Under the pieces are notes generated by a model. The model saw only the letters and a list, made by a program, of their open reading frames with translations, ran no database searches and was not told the DNA's origin. Source: Tricholoma matsutake (lineage: Eukaryota > Basidiomycota > Agaricomycetes > Agaricales > Tricholomataceae). Taken from it: 64,000 nucleotides of DNA. The stretch lies in contig AP026546.1 of NCBI GenBank assembly GCA_026075535.2, positions 3,100,001 through 3,164,000 of the forward strand, in the 5' to 3' direction. Numbering within the stretch: the first letter of the stretch is position 1; each line of letters begins with the position of its first letter. Below, piece after piece: positions 36,177-46,600 of this stretch. The position numbers were made by a program, and so were the translations under genes.

Positions 36177-36370
36177 TATCTCTGATCTGTATATTAACAT
36201 TCTTCATAGTGTATCACAAGCAAGAATTGTAAAAGTGTATTCATTTGATACTAGTACATGTTATACATACTATGAGAGCATTCAACAGCGTCCACCAAAC
36301 CCGTATCATTCAGTACACTGTATGTGTTCGATAGACTGTATTATTCAGTACATTGTAGCTTACCTATCTG
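36177..36370 (-). repeat. Right terminal inverted repeat of the KDZ element
   Basis: This is the inverted partner of 11430-11626. It ends in GCTTACCTATCTG at 36370, followed directly by the target duplication CCAAGTA and resumed helicase coding sequence. Confidence 0.93.
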
Positions 36371-36939
36371 CCAAGTAACTATTGTAGTAATATTGTGCAA
36401 AAATATGAGGCAGCAACATGAGTCACTTGAAGACAGTGCCTTTCGAACTGCACTAGAAAACATGTGATATAAAGCATGCACATACTTGGACATTGCATTC
36501 TTAAAGACTTGCATCTCATGCAACATTGAGAGATGTCCAAGCATCACACAGCCTCAATTTAGGAATGTGTCAATCATAACTGCTTGCAATGCCAAGAAAG
36601 ATGAGATAAATCAGCTAGGCAGTAACAGGTTCACAGCAGAAACTGTGCAACACTTGACTCACTTTGTATCACATGATACTATCGCCCATGATGAGCCTAA
36701 CAATATAGACTATAAAAGACATCTAAAAGCACCTTACAAAGCTTCAAAAAAAAGAAAGGATTTGCCACTTTTGATGCAACAGGCCTTGTGGGCACAACTG
36801 CCATGTGCAAACACCAAATTGATTCCAGGATGTCTAACTCATGCCAATATTGATCAGAGCAAATTCTGCAACAGAACTTTGCATTACCAAGGATCAGGAA
36901 GCTGTTGTTCACTCATGGGACTACAGTGAGACAGCCAAT

Positions 36940-38168
36940 TAGGGATCTGCATGGGTTTGGTGACCCGTGCGGGTTGATGGGTACAGGTACTCATGGGTAT
37001 GGGTATGGGTCACAGCTAGGGTACCCGTGGACCCGCCGCCATAGGTGCAGCAGGATGTTGCTGCAGTAGAATATATTTACAAGTCACATCACCACATTGA
37101 TTGTGGGATGTGGCCATACATTTACAAGTTGATTATTATACTATCATCTATCTACAGTAAGTACCACAAAGGGGGCAGAACCCCAGGTGAGAGGTGACAA
37201 AGGAGTATACCACTTATGTATGTTCACTTTGTTGTGACATGTTTGTGTAAGTAAACAAGATGCATTGACATGTCACAGTATTGATGCGTTGAACCTACCA
37301 CTGCACTACCACAACCACCACCACCACCCTCCTCCTTGGCCTCTATGACAACATCATTTTTTTCTTCTATTCTTTTTTTGTTTTATCTACTAACGATCAG
37401 ATTTTTTATTCAGGATATTAAACTACATTCATAGAGATACCCACCACCACGAGCAACTGCTTGTGGAGTGGGAATGGGTGCCACTTCAAAACGGCAAGAC
37501 AATGGCAATGCCACCACCATGCCAAACAGAATGACAATGGAACAATGGGCCCGTGGGAGATGACTGAGGGGGAAACAATGAGGAGGAGGCAAAGCAAGGG
37601 AAAAAAAGGCCCAAGGGTAAGTTTTTTTTACTCCTGTTTCATTATTTTGATTCTACTGCTAACAATATTTTTTTGGTACTAACTAGGATACTACGACAAT
37701 GATGATGACAGGACAATGAAGCCGACCAGCACCTGCCACCACCATTGTGAGCCCCTGCTCACAAGGTGGATCACAGGTGCTTGATGACATGGAGAGAGGA
37801 CAGCGGACATGCATCTCCTGGACAGTTTCTTTTTTTCTTTTTCTTTTTCTTTTTCTTTTTCTTTTTCTTTTTCTTTTTCTTTTTCTTTTTCTTTTTCTTT
37901 TTCTTTTTCTTTTTCTTTTTCTTTTTCTTTCTTTGTTTCTCTGGGCCACAATCCACCCCACACCTATGAGCGCCTGCTCGTAGGGTGGTTTGATAATTGT
38001 AGTTAAGTATATAATTAAATATATGTATTTTTGTTACCTAGACCCCTGACAAAACCCGTACCTGCCGTGACCCATAGCTCACGACCCACGGGTTGCGGGT
38101 AGGGGTAGACACGGGTACGGGTACAGGTATGCTCAAAAGTACCCATGGGTTACCCATGCCATTGCCTA
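36940..38168. mobile_element. Non-autonomous hAT element (1229 bp) in the helicase gene
   Basis: The ends are TAGGGATCTGCATGGG (36940) and the inverted TAGGCAATGGCATGGG (38168), flanked by a perfect 8-bp duplication CAGCCAAT (36932-36939 and 38169-38176). Removal joins TTVRQP to the helicase segment NRDKILDTLFVRLI. Subterminal regions are dense in GGGTAC and ACCCGT repeats. The interior has a long CTTTTT array and no transposase. With the element at 54851-56465 it forms a second hAT subfamily. Confidence 0.93.
37826..37935 (+). repeat. (CTTTTT)n microsatellite, about 18 units
   Basis: This is an almost perfect hexanucleotide array inside the hAT element. The long Phe/Ser/Leu or Lys/Glu/Arg reading frames across it on both strands come from the repeat. 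Confidence 0.97.
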
Positions 38169-39715
38169 CAGCCAATAGGGACAAGATACTAGACACCTTG
38201 TTTGTCAGACTAATTCATCCACCAACTGCGGTCCAGTTAGATGGCCTGCCACTAAATGTAGTTTCTCTGATTAAGACTACTGTTACAACCTGTTGTAGAT
38301 TCCCTGACAACTCAAGCATCATGATCTCTCGAAGCCAAGTTGAGGTTTTACCAAACTTTGTAATGACAGATTACTCTTCACAAGGCAAAACCTGTGCAAA
38401 AAATATGGTAGAGCTGGGCCACAGTGAATCTCACCAAGCATACTACACTGCACTTTCAAGAAGCTCAACTGCAGCTGGAACACTTCTCTTGACAGGATTT
38501 CACCCACACAAAAACCAAGGAGGAGCATCTGGAGCACTAAGACAAGAATTCTGTGAGCTGGAATTATTAGACACAATCACCAATTTACAATGGGAGGAGC
38601 AACTCACAAAAGAGATGGCCTTACCTGACCGACGCAACACCTTGATTGCATTATTCCATAAAATAAAAGGACCCAACTTTATGCCACCTACCATGCACAA
38701 GGCACTGCAATGGAGCACCAGAGATCCTTACTTAGAAAACCCTCATGTACCTATGGATTGGAGGATTCTTGCCACCACCAATTCAAAGAGAAAGGCAACT
38801 GTCATTCCTGCTAACCTTCCTGAAAACCCTTCTAAAAGAATAAGACCCACACCTTCTGAGCCAAAGCACATCTTGCAAACACCACCAGCTGCAGATTTTG
38901 GGCCCACCACACTTCTCACTCAGCCACCCCAACCTAGAGGGACAAAATGGTCAAACGACAGCTGTGCTTATGACACCATCATCACAATCTTGTATAACAC
39001 TTGGAAGGAACATCCAGACAATTACTCAGTAACTTGGCTAGAAACAAATAACAACCTCATGATTGCTTTGATAAATGGTTTCCACAACCATGTCACAAAC
39101 ACACCAACAAGCCACCGATATTGTTCTTTGGAAGATGTTTGTGACCACATGAGATGAGCACTCAATAGAATCTCACTGGAGTTTGAGTTTGGCCAATTTG
39201 CAAGTGTGCACAGTATTTTGGATCGCCTGCTAACCCACAGATCAGATGTAACAACATCAGTCCGATGTTGCATAATACCACATCATACCACTGCGGTAGA
39301 GGCCAGCTCTCGCTCATGTTTGATCACAGTGCCACCTGTCAACAGTCTACACCTCCAAGCCCTCCTTGACAATTTTCAACAAGAACTTGCATCAGTGTGT
39401 CCTATTTGTCACAGCAGACAGATCAGACACACAGTATTGCCAACCTCCACCCCTTGCTTTTGAATGGGGGCTCCATCAACCAGGCCTCACAAACACCATT
39501 CATATCACATCTGATACCGGTATGGCAACTTACTCTCTAAGAGGGATCAATGGTATGACAACCCAATGCTCCCTGACATTGCAATCCTTGCACTGGGTGC
39601 CACAGATGAGAACAGCTGTTGCAGCTGTATATTGCCGAACCACCTAGGTAACCCCCCGACAACAAAGAACTCGGACCTGCCATGCATCGCACTGGCCCAC
39701 TCCCACAAGTAAAAT

Positions 39716-40406
39716 ATAAAGCGCGCTGAGTGTTTAGACACTGGTGTCATTTGAATAGCTGTCATGCATTTGCCAAAGTTAAAGTACTCAACAACACGTG
39801 GAAGCGATCGTTTGCTGACATGTCCACAAAGCAGCAGTGACAGGATCACTCTAATTGCCATAAGCATACATACAGGAAAGGAGGGTGAGGAATAACACTG
39901 GACAGTCTTGCATCAATGGATCAGAAAGCAAGGTGAACGTTACGTCACGTAATAAATGAATCGGCGACTCTGTGATCCGAAATTCATGATGTTGAACGGT
40001 TCTTGAGAAGTGGCTAAAAAGTATCTCAACAGATCTGGAATCTTTCATTAAACGAGCAGGCAAAACTTAAGTAGAGATTGAGTAGAGATCATATATGTGC
40101 CCTGAAAGGTAGCTTGATGTAGAGATTTTGAGAAGGAGCAAAACGAGCTTGTAAGGATTGAAGTATATGCTAAACATCAGTAAAATCGAGCCGCGAAGCA
40201 GCCCAATTTCTGACCAAACCCAATTAAAGTTTGCTAGATTTGAAGAAGCGATATGGAGCTCTTGGAAGCCAGATTATATTTAACAATTAAATCAGACTTG
40301 GTGAACCGTTCGGGACGATACGATGCTATGAATTCAAAGTAATGTCATGCAAATTATGTAAATGGGGTGGTCCGAGTCATGAATTAGGTGTGGAATGCAG
40401 CGACCA
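39716..40406. other. Boundary between Helitron remnant and gene island
   Basis: Helicase similarity fades by about 39715. The rest shows no convincing gene, Helitron end or repeat. It includes the downstream region of the MFS gene. Confidence 0.5.
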
Positions 40407-42759
40407 CTACATTTTGCTGTTAAGACGTAGGGCTTCCCCCTTGTAATAGAGCCAGATGGGGAACGGAATGCCCAGCACGATGGCAAGACCAGCTAGCAAC
40501 TGTAAAGAATTAACCCAAGATCATGCATATAACTTTCGTTGCTAGAAACCACGTACGGAATTTCCGCCACCAGTCCCGAGCGCATTGAACATTTGCTGTC
40601 CGAAGAGAGGAAATACAAATCCCAACAGAGACCGGAACACCTGGTAAACGAAACTTCCAGAATGGCGAACCATTGGGACTAGTGATACATGAATTACTTA
40701 CGGATGCCGCAGCCGATGCACTCGCGGCGAACATAAAAGCTTCAACTACGTATAGCAGGATAGGCAAGCTGAAAATGAATAAGGCATATCAGTACGTAAG
40801 CAGCACCTCAATATACGTGTGTCAGACCAGCTGGTCATCATCCCTGCATGTAAACATATCAATTAGCACGGGGTGCAGAGAGGATCACCATTCTCTATCT
40901 TTCATCTCACCAAAACCAAAAATGCCAGAACCAATGATCGGCATGCTCCAGTGAAGTTTCGCTTGTACAGACCAACCGTACCAGCTGCCAACACGAGACG
41001 CGAGGACGAGGTCAGCGGAGTGAGCAAAGAGTATATAGGAACACATACAAGAGCCCAATCGGAGCGAACAAAGAACCAAAGAGCAGTACGGGCATATGCA
41101 TCTCCGGCTTTCCCTTGCCTCCGTTCTTGTCTGCCAACTGCCACACGATTAGCAAATCGTCTTGCTGAGAAAACACAAACCCAAGACTGACGTGCTGGTA
41201 GATCTTACTTCCACACTTGGCGCTGAAAGACGTCGCCATGATGAATCCCAGTCCTAGACCTAAGTATGCCAGTCCTTCGTTTCCCGGAGAGAAGCCGTAT
41301 GTTGAACTTAAAACTTCTACGGCCCAAAGCAATATTAGCATATTTGATGAAACCTGGCATAAAGGAGTGCACCGGGAAACGTGGTAAACATAAGGTAATA
41401 GACACCTTCACATGACGTTGATTATTTAGCATCTGCGATTTAACAAAAGTATGAGGTTTACTGACCATATACACTAGCATCAATCAGTTCAGTCAGTCAC
41501 GTAATCTCGGGAAGAACCAAAAGACGCACAAGGACATGTAAAGACTAAGTGAGAAGCAGACAAAGCTGCGGAATAGCAAGGTGACAGGCCTACGCAGATT
41601 AATCCAGATGTACTGAAGCTTGTTCTCCTGTGCTTGATTGACAAATGGCAAACCAGGCAAATTTTCGGAATCAAAGGAACGTGTGGTGCGCCGACAACGG
41701 ATAACTGGAGCATAAGTTTCCCTCAACAGAATGATACCAACTGTAGTAGCAAGGAGTGCAAACGCTAAGTGCAGAATATAGGCCGTGGAAGGATGAAAAG
41801 TTTGAGGCTCTCACCAGCGATGACAAGAAAAACGTATTTGATGCCCAAGGTCTGTGCAATATAACCACCAGCGATGGGACCAATCACTGGTCCTGTTATT
41901 CCGTTAGCTCAACATTTTCACTACCATCCGCCGAGTTTACCAACATACCCAGTAGTGCACCAAGAGTATAAACTGACATGGGTAACGCGCGATCGTGTTC
42001 AGAAAAGAGATCACTAATGCTTCCCGGTCCACATGCGATGGGACCACCTCCCGCGAGTCCGGCTGCATCATGTCTTAGAAATTGCAGCACTTTCATGGAA
42101 GAACTTACCTAGAAAGCGCAATCCAATGAGTGATCCTGCATTAGGAGCAAAGGCGCACCCAAAATTGCATCCTGCAAACAGTAGAGTGCTGATATGGAAA
42201 ATCTATAGGGCGTTTTAAATGTAGAAGATAACAAATGAATGAAGAAACGCAAACCCAGGTTCGACCATACATCTCAGAGAGCGGGGCAAAGAGAATTAGC
42301 TTTAACCTGTATTAGACAGTGATATTCCAAGGTAGGCAGTACTCACAGAAATAGCGAAAGAGAGCAAATATATGCTCAATGATAGCGCAAGAATCGTTTC
42401 GCTTGTAATCCCATACTTGGTGGCTACCTGCGGGAGACCAGGAGACATCATCGAGCTACCCAAAGGCGATAGGAAACTATAGAGCGATATCTCAACATGT
42501 ACGTCAGAAATCGTCAGGGTCTGTGGAACATGACTCAACGAACAATAAATACGCCCGTCCACCTCTTACCAAGTGGCCAATTTCGCGCATTAGCAGGATC
42601 ATTTTCCCAGTCATCTTGCAATGGCTGGATTCTTGGATCCTCCTTAGCTTCGGGAACGGTACCTCCACCAGGAACAGGCTGGTTCTCCAACTGAACCTTT
42701 CCGGAAGGGATGACGATGGTTTGAGAGAAAACTAGGGAGGCCCGTCGAATGTGCGCCAT
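40407..42759 (-). CDS. Major facilitator superfamily transporter (DHA1-like drug/polyamine antiporter type)
   Basis: This is a membrane transporter, probably proton-coupled export of small molecules across the plasma membrane. The start is ATG 42759 (MAHIRRASLVFSQ) and the stop is at 40407-40409. At least ten introns of about 50 bp interrupt it. A cytosolic N-terminus ends in WENDPANARNWPLGKRW, the usual lead into helix 1. Then come SFLSPLGSSMMSPGLPQVA, a motif-A-like LSEMYGRTW, GCNFGCAFAPNAGSLIGLRF, and the antiporter motif region GALLGPVIGPIAGGYIAQ. The second half has YYLMFTTFPGALL, GLAYLGLGLGFIMATSFSA, a KNGGKGKPEMRMP loop, and a last helix LLAGLAIVLGIPFPIWLYY with a short polar tail. Substrate is unknown. 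No stop or frameshift was needed in the exons I checked. Confidence 0.85.
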
Positions 42760-43754
42760 GCTCAGCGAAAAAAATCCGTTCGTTTATAAACGAGTGAGGC
42801 GAACTGGGGCACAGATAAACTGAAAATCAAACATGGATTGACGTGATGGGATATCGCTTCCCATCATGAATTTGCCACCAGGAAGTAGGCAGTGTGATCT
42901 GGCCAGAGGGCCCTGAGTCCGTCAATGACGAAACAGCTTGCCGTCATCCATGTAATGCCACTGAATGCTACTGTATCCAACGGCGATAGTACCCCGGCCA
43001 TCGAATGATGACCCTGTGAACTATGCGACTAATTTTGCGACGCCATTTTGGTGGAGGCTAGAATATAGCTAAAGGTTTGTCGGCTGAGTCCAAAATGTTG
43101 CTAGCGGTCCGAAGCGGATACAGAACGCATGACCTTCTTTGCAGGATCCCGAAATAATTGATACCGCAAACAGGAGGGAAGAAAGAAGAAAAAGGGGATC
43201 CAGATAAAGTAACGACATCTATCCGTGGTGCAATTGAGGTTTTCGGTGTGTCTGTGGCGTCAATAGGAAGGCTTGGAGGTAACCAAAGGCGAGGTGCTCA
43301 AGAGCCCGAGGCCGACTGGGTGCTCAAAATTTCTGATTCCGGGTATGCGCACATTTGACCCTGAAGCAGGGGCCACAGAAAAACGAAGGCATCATCTCCG
43401 GATCGTGGTTGTCCAGAAGGATGAAGGCTTCGGCGCGCGGAAGAGATGCGCTGTCACGGACGAGAATTATTTAGGCACAGTAGACAAGAGACATGGGTCG
43501 AGCAGCTTCAGCTCCGAATCGAAGAGTCGGCGAAACTGATGAAACTTGATGTACATAATAACTAGTGGAGTTTCGATGGTCCTAGATTCCGTGTCATCGG
43601 CCACTGGTCATACGTATACCACGCAACCATATACTGCTTTAGCATTTTGTGCTCCCTTGAATGCCAGCTAAGAGGAAATAATGACGATCAGAGTTCGAAG
43701 ACATTAGTAAGCAGAAGACTGCGTCCACAACGAAGACCATGAGGTGTTTTATCG
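42760..43754. other. Intergenic region, no gene recognised
   Basis: This is upstream of the MFS gene and may hold its promoter. Short open frames (43158-43539) lack any recognisable domain or good context. Confidence 0.4.
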
Positions 43755-44312
43755 ACCATCCGAGTCCGTCCAAGTGGCAAATATATAGCCATGACATGCA
43801 GCGATAGACCCATCAGACTCAGCCAACTTAGGAGGCAGTTTTTCTGCCGTTTTACGCAAAGTAAATTGCTGGTAAGTAATCGACTCCGTTAGATAGGACA
43901 AAAGCAAAGCGGGCGTCACCATGGGTGTGGATTATTATATCGGTATCGCCCGACATCTCATTGAAAAGAGCCCGTAGCACAGGTACTCAGGTTTTGGGAT
44001 CCACCTGATTGTGAAGTGCGACAAACGAGAGCCCACTTATCTTGCAGCCTTTTAGTATGTTTGCGCCAAAGCCGAAGCGTTCGATCGTCATCATCGCCAG
44101 TTGCCTTATGTTGTTCCGTGTAGTCGCAAAAGGAAGGATTCCATCGCGCAATATTTCCCTGGGCTCAAATTGGCTGTCCAAGGTTGAGCAAACGTATGTA
44201 GTCTCAGAGACTTACGAAACCCTGGGAATTTGTATCCTGTTTTAGAACTTCCAGAAAATCCTTCTTTTCCCCAACAACGACGTCGACGAGGTCAAACCGC
44301 GGCAATATCAGT
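43755..44312 (-). CDS. Hypothetical minus-strand gene, divergent from Sm D1
   Basis: A possible start is ATG 44312 (MCFRLILPRFDLVDVVVG). It continues as KKDFLEVLKQDTNSQGF to a donor GTAAGT near 44220. A second stretch, FEPREILRDGILPFATTRNN and IRQLAMMTIERFGFGANIL (44170-44060), and a last one ending KLPPKLAESDGSIAACHGY with a stop near 43757 could be later exons. Codon usage looks coding, but I do not recognise the family and exon joins are not proven. The start is only about 35 bases from the Sm D1 start, so the two would share a very short bidirectional promoter. Confidence 0.4.
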
Positions 44313-44346
44313 CGAAAGCACATATTCTGGGAGAAGATTGTACAAT

Positions 44347-44942
44347 ATGAAGCTTGTAAGGTGTGTATTTCGGCTACGCTATTTTCTGGAAGAAGCACGA
44401 TGGCACGAGCCCTGGATGTTTATTTTCTGCCGGACTCGTTCACCTCTTCATTCTAGTGCTGACGGTGCGTTTTCCTGCCATAATCTAGATTTTTGATGAA
44501 GCTGAACAATGAGACTGTGACGGTCGAGTTGAAAAACGGGTCTATTGTTCATGGAACGATCACCGGTGCGTTTTCTCTTTCAGGATTGATTGTCTGTTTA
44601 GAATTCTCACAACTTCCATCTGCTTTACCCAATCACAAATCCGAATAACAAATAGGCGTTGACATGCAAATGAACACACACCTCAAAACTGTGAAGATGA
44701 CGACGAGAAACCGTGATCCTACATCACTAGACTCCTTATCCATCCGCGGAAATAATATTCGGTATTTCATGTTGCCTGATGCGCTGCCATTGGACACTCT
44801 ACTCGTTGATGATGCTCCGAAACCAAAGGGGCGTAAGAAGGAAGATGTGCGGGGCCGAGGGCGCGGTGCCAGAGGCGGACCCGGCGATCGAGGAAGAGGC
44901 AGAGGTAGGGGTCGTGGCGGCGGCAGGGGGCGAGGGTTCTGA
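44347..44942 (+). CDS. SMD1: Small nuclear ribonucleoprotein Sm D1
   Basis: This is a core protein of the spliceosomal U1, U2, U4 and U5 snRNPs; it forms part of the heptameric Sm ring that binds the U-rich Sm site. Three exons, 44347-44360 (14 nt), 44489-44565 and 44656-44942, give 125 residues with all phases agreeing. The start [20 protein letters not shown] is the canonical one. The Sm1 motif is [20 protein letters not shown] and the Sm2 motif is [15 protein letters not shown]. The C-terminus is a Gly-Arg tail (RGRGRGRGG), the usual target of arginine methylation and nuclear import. Length and sequence are typical. It is a host housekeeping gene and appears intact. Confidence 0.96.
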
Positions 44943-46600
44943 TAAAAAGATCGGTTGTGAGCTCTCAATCGGATCAATCTTGTTGTGTTGTAGCTCCGTT
45001 GTGTTAACTAATCCACTTTATTCTTTGGACTGTACACCTCTGAAATTGATGTCACCGCCATGAACTGGCTACACAACATGGACAGCAACCTAGCAGCGAC
45101 CTCTGCAATCAGGTTTGAAACCCAACACCTACACGTTTGCTTGTGGGCTTCTGCAAGGACATAAGAACACCAATCGCTTAGCTCTATGTTGTTAGCACTG
45201 AGAAATGTTTCGTCCAATGCTCGTCAAGATTTTGCAGGTGGCGAAATTCTTCATGCGATGTATCTCGGAAGGCTATAGTATGGATACAGCTATTCGCAAA
45301 TCTTAGTTGATCCATAAATTATCGAATGTCCTCAGACCACCGTGACGAACTCTACCGACCAAAACAGGCTGAACCAAGTATATTTAGGACGCAGCATAGG
45401 ATCGTCTGCAAAGTTCATTGTGGTCTTGAAGATCCGAGATATTGAAGTCTTTCGGAGGCGTAGAATATCAAGTGGCCTGCAACAGCTGGGTTTTCCTGCA
45501 ACAGGACAGGTTCGTTCTCGACAGGAATCAAGATTTGTATACTCGTGCCTTTTCCTGACCGCCTTCATAGCAATGTTGCGACATTGACGTAGTAACGTCA
45601 ATGTAGTGTTGTTGGTGAACCGGAACTTCTCGCCAACTTGAATGATTTGCTCCGCAAGAGAAATGTCTTCATGAGGCCACCCTGTAAGTTCCGTCGGTAT
45701 TCATAAAATATTAGTCGTGAACATTGGTTCATAACGTGTCATAGACTCCAACTGGCAGTGTGATCCAAGTAACGTAAAGAATAATACAAGCCGATGTGAC
45801 GATGTCATCTTGAATGAAATGAAGCTTCCCCGGTTTTATGTACCCTTTGGAGTTAAGGCAAAAGCCAACGGTGCAAGACAAACAGTGCGCTCGTCCGTCT
45901 TGGCAAAATCCTAAATGGCGTCCATGTGGATCGCGATGCAATTAATTTGGTATTGTCGATCTCTCCAGTTCTACAATCCGCATCCCAAGGATCCTCTACC
46001 TTACACACCAGTGTTCATCTATGATGCTCTGTCGGCATTCGATATGTAATTTCTTCGCTCGACATATTGTTCCTGTCCCTTTTTCTAAAGTGTCGATGTT
46101 GAATCTATTCATCAAGCTCTATTAGGATAAGTAGGCCTGAGTCCAAACTGGAAGCCAAATCAGATTGGAACATCGCTTAAACACCTCCCGCGAACAGGCA
46201 GACTCAGTCACTGCCATCTCATTGTCAATTTGTAAACTCATGGTCGATCATCCTACCTCATTTTAGGTAAGCCTCACCATACTCTCCTGCAATTGTCACA
46301 TGGCGCTGCAAATATTCCAAAAACTCTGAACGGAGTAAGAGCACTGGTTGCATCCTTGAAATTGGTACTAATACTATGAATGTGGTCAGACTCTGAGAAA
46401 AATAGAAGAATGTCAAGCATTAGCTACTGAGGGAAGCAGCCAAGAAGTCAACTAGTATGGAGAGATTGACATGGGTATGTTGGTCGACGTCAGCGAGTGC
46501 CTGTGTATATATGTTTGGATGGGACGACGTTGCCAATTCAAGGTGGGTGACAAGTCGCGTTGTCACGCGTCACACGCGTGCCCAGATTGTGATTGCACTC
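44943..46600. other. Gene-poor stretch, possible unrecognised minus-strand exons
   Basis: Minus-strand frames at 45601-45332 (TLLRQCRNIAMKAVRKRHEY) and 45217-45008 look partly coding but have no domain I recognise and cannot be joined with confidence. No repeats or RNA genes were seen. The last 150 bases are upstream of the kinase gene. Confidence 0.35.

Larger units (their letters stand above)
11430..36370 (+). mobile_element. KDZ-type DNA transposon (~24.9 kb, including nested retroelements)
   Basis: The ends are inverted repeats of about 195 bp beginning CA(C/G)ATAGGTAAGC, flanked by the direct repeat CCAAGTA (11423-11429 and 36371-36377). The flanks are helicase coding sequence that joins as WHQVTIVVIL when the element is removed. 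Inside, the transposase gene (18088-33771) has the KDZ core and a CxC cysteine cluster. At least four accessory ORFs are present: 12272-12947 (minus), 13113-15252 (plus), 16118-17949 (minus) and 33830-35655 (plus). Without the nested copia and gypsy the element would be about 13.3 kb. A GGCATTGGC-type motif pervades it. Stops in the transposase suggest it is now inactive. Confidence 0.9.
8053..39715 (+). pseudogene. Helitron helicase (Pif1-like) with C-terminal peptidase-like region
   Basis: This would be a superfamily 1B helicase that unwinds DNA during rolling-circle transposition. Upstream sequence (KAIDFFSQAFELNNEQD, to 8309) continues at 9229 with IIANHSCS and the Walker A motif GGMAGTGKT (about 9297-9320). 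After the hAT insertion come VVVAPTGSAAALLNG (11037-11080), the Walker B FFDELSMLSCQD (about 11180, needing a one-base shift at a T8 run) and FGGLNMIFAGDFAQLPP (about 11270-11320). After the KDZ insertion come NMRQQHESLEDS and NVSIITACNAKKDEINQLG (36560-36620). After the second hAT come LPLNVVSL, MTDYSSQGKT and YYTALSRSSTAAGTLL (38360-38490). The C-terminus has WSNDSCAYDT (about 38950) and CPICH (39400), resembling a ubiquitin-peptidase-type fold; that part is inference. Confidence 0.85.
8047..39870 (+). mobile_element. Helitron remnant, split by nested insertions
   Basis: Pieces of one Helitron helicase gene are collinear on the plus strand at 8053-8309, 9229-9364, 11021-11429, 36378-36939 and 38177 to about 39700. 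The gaps between them are transposons with target duplications. Neither end is recognised: the Rep (rolling-circle initiator) part that should lie upstream is absent because a truncated copia element abuts at 8046, and no convincing CTRR-plus-hairpin 3' end was found near 39700-40100. The end coordinate is therefore approximate. The fragment predates all the elements it contains. Confidence 0.75.

Noticed and set aside
37683..37983. Several ORFs of Lys/Glu/Arg or Phe/Ser/Leu repeats
   Set aside because: They are readings of the (CTTTTT)n microsatellite in different frames.
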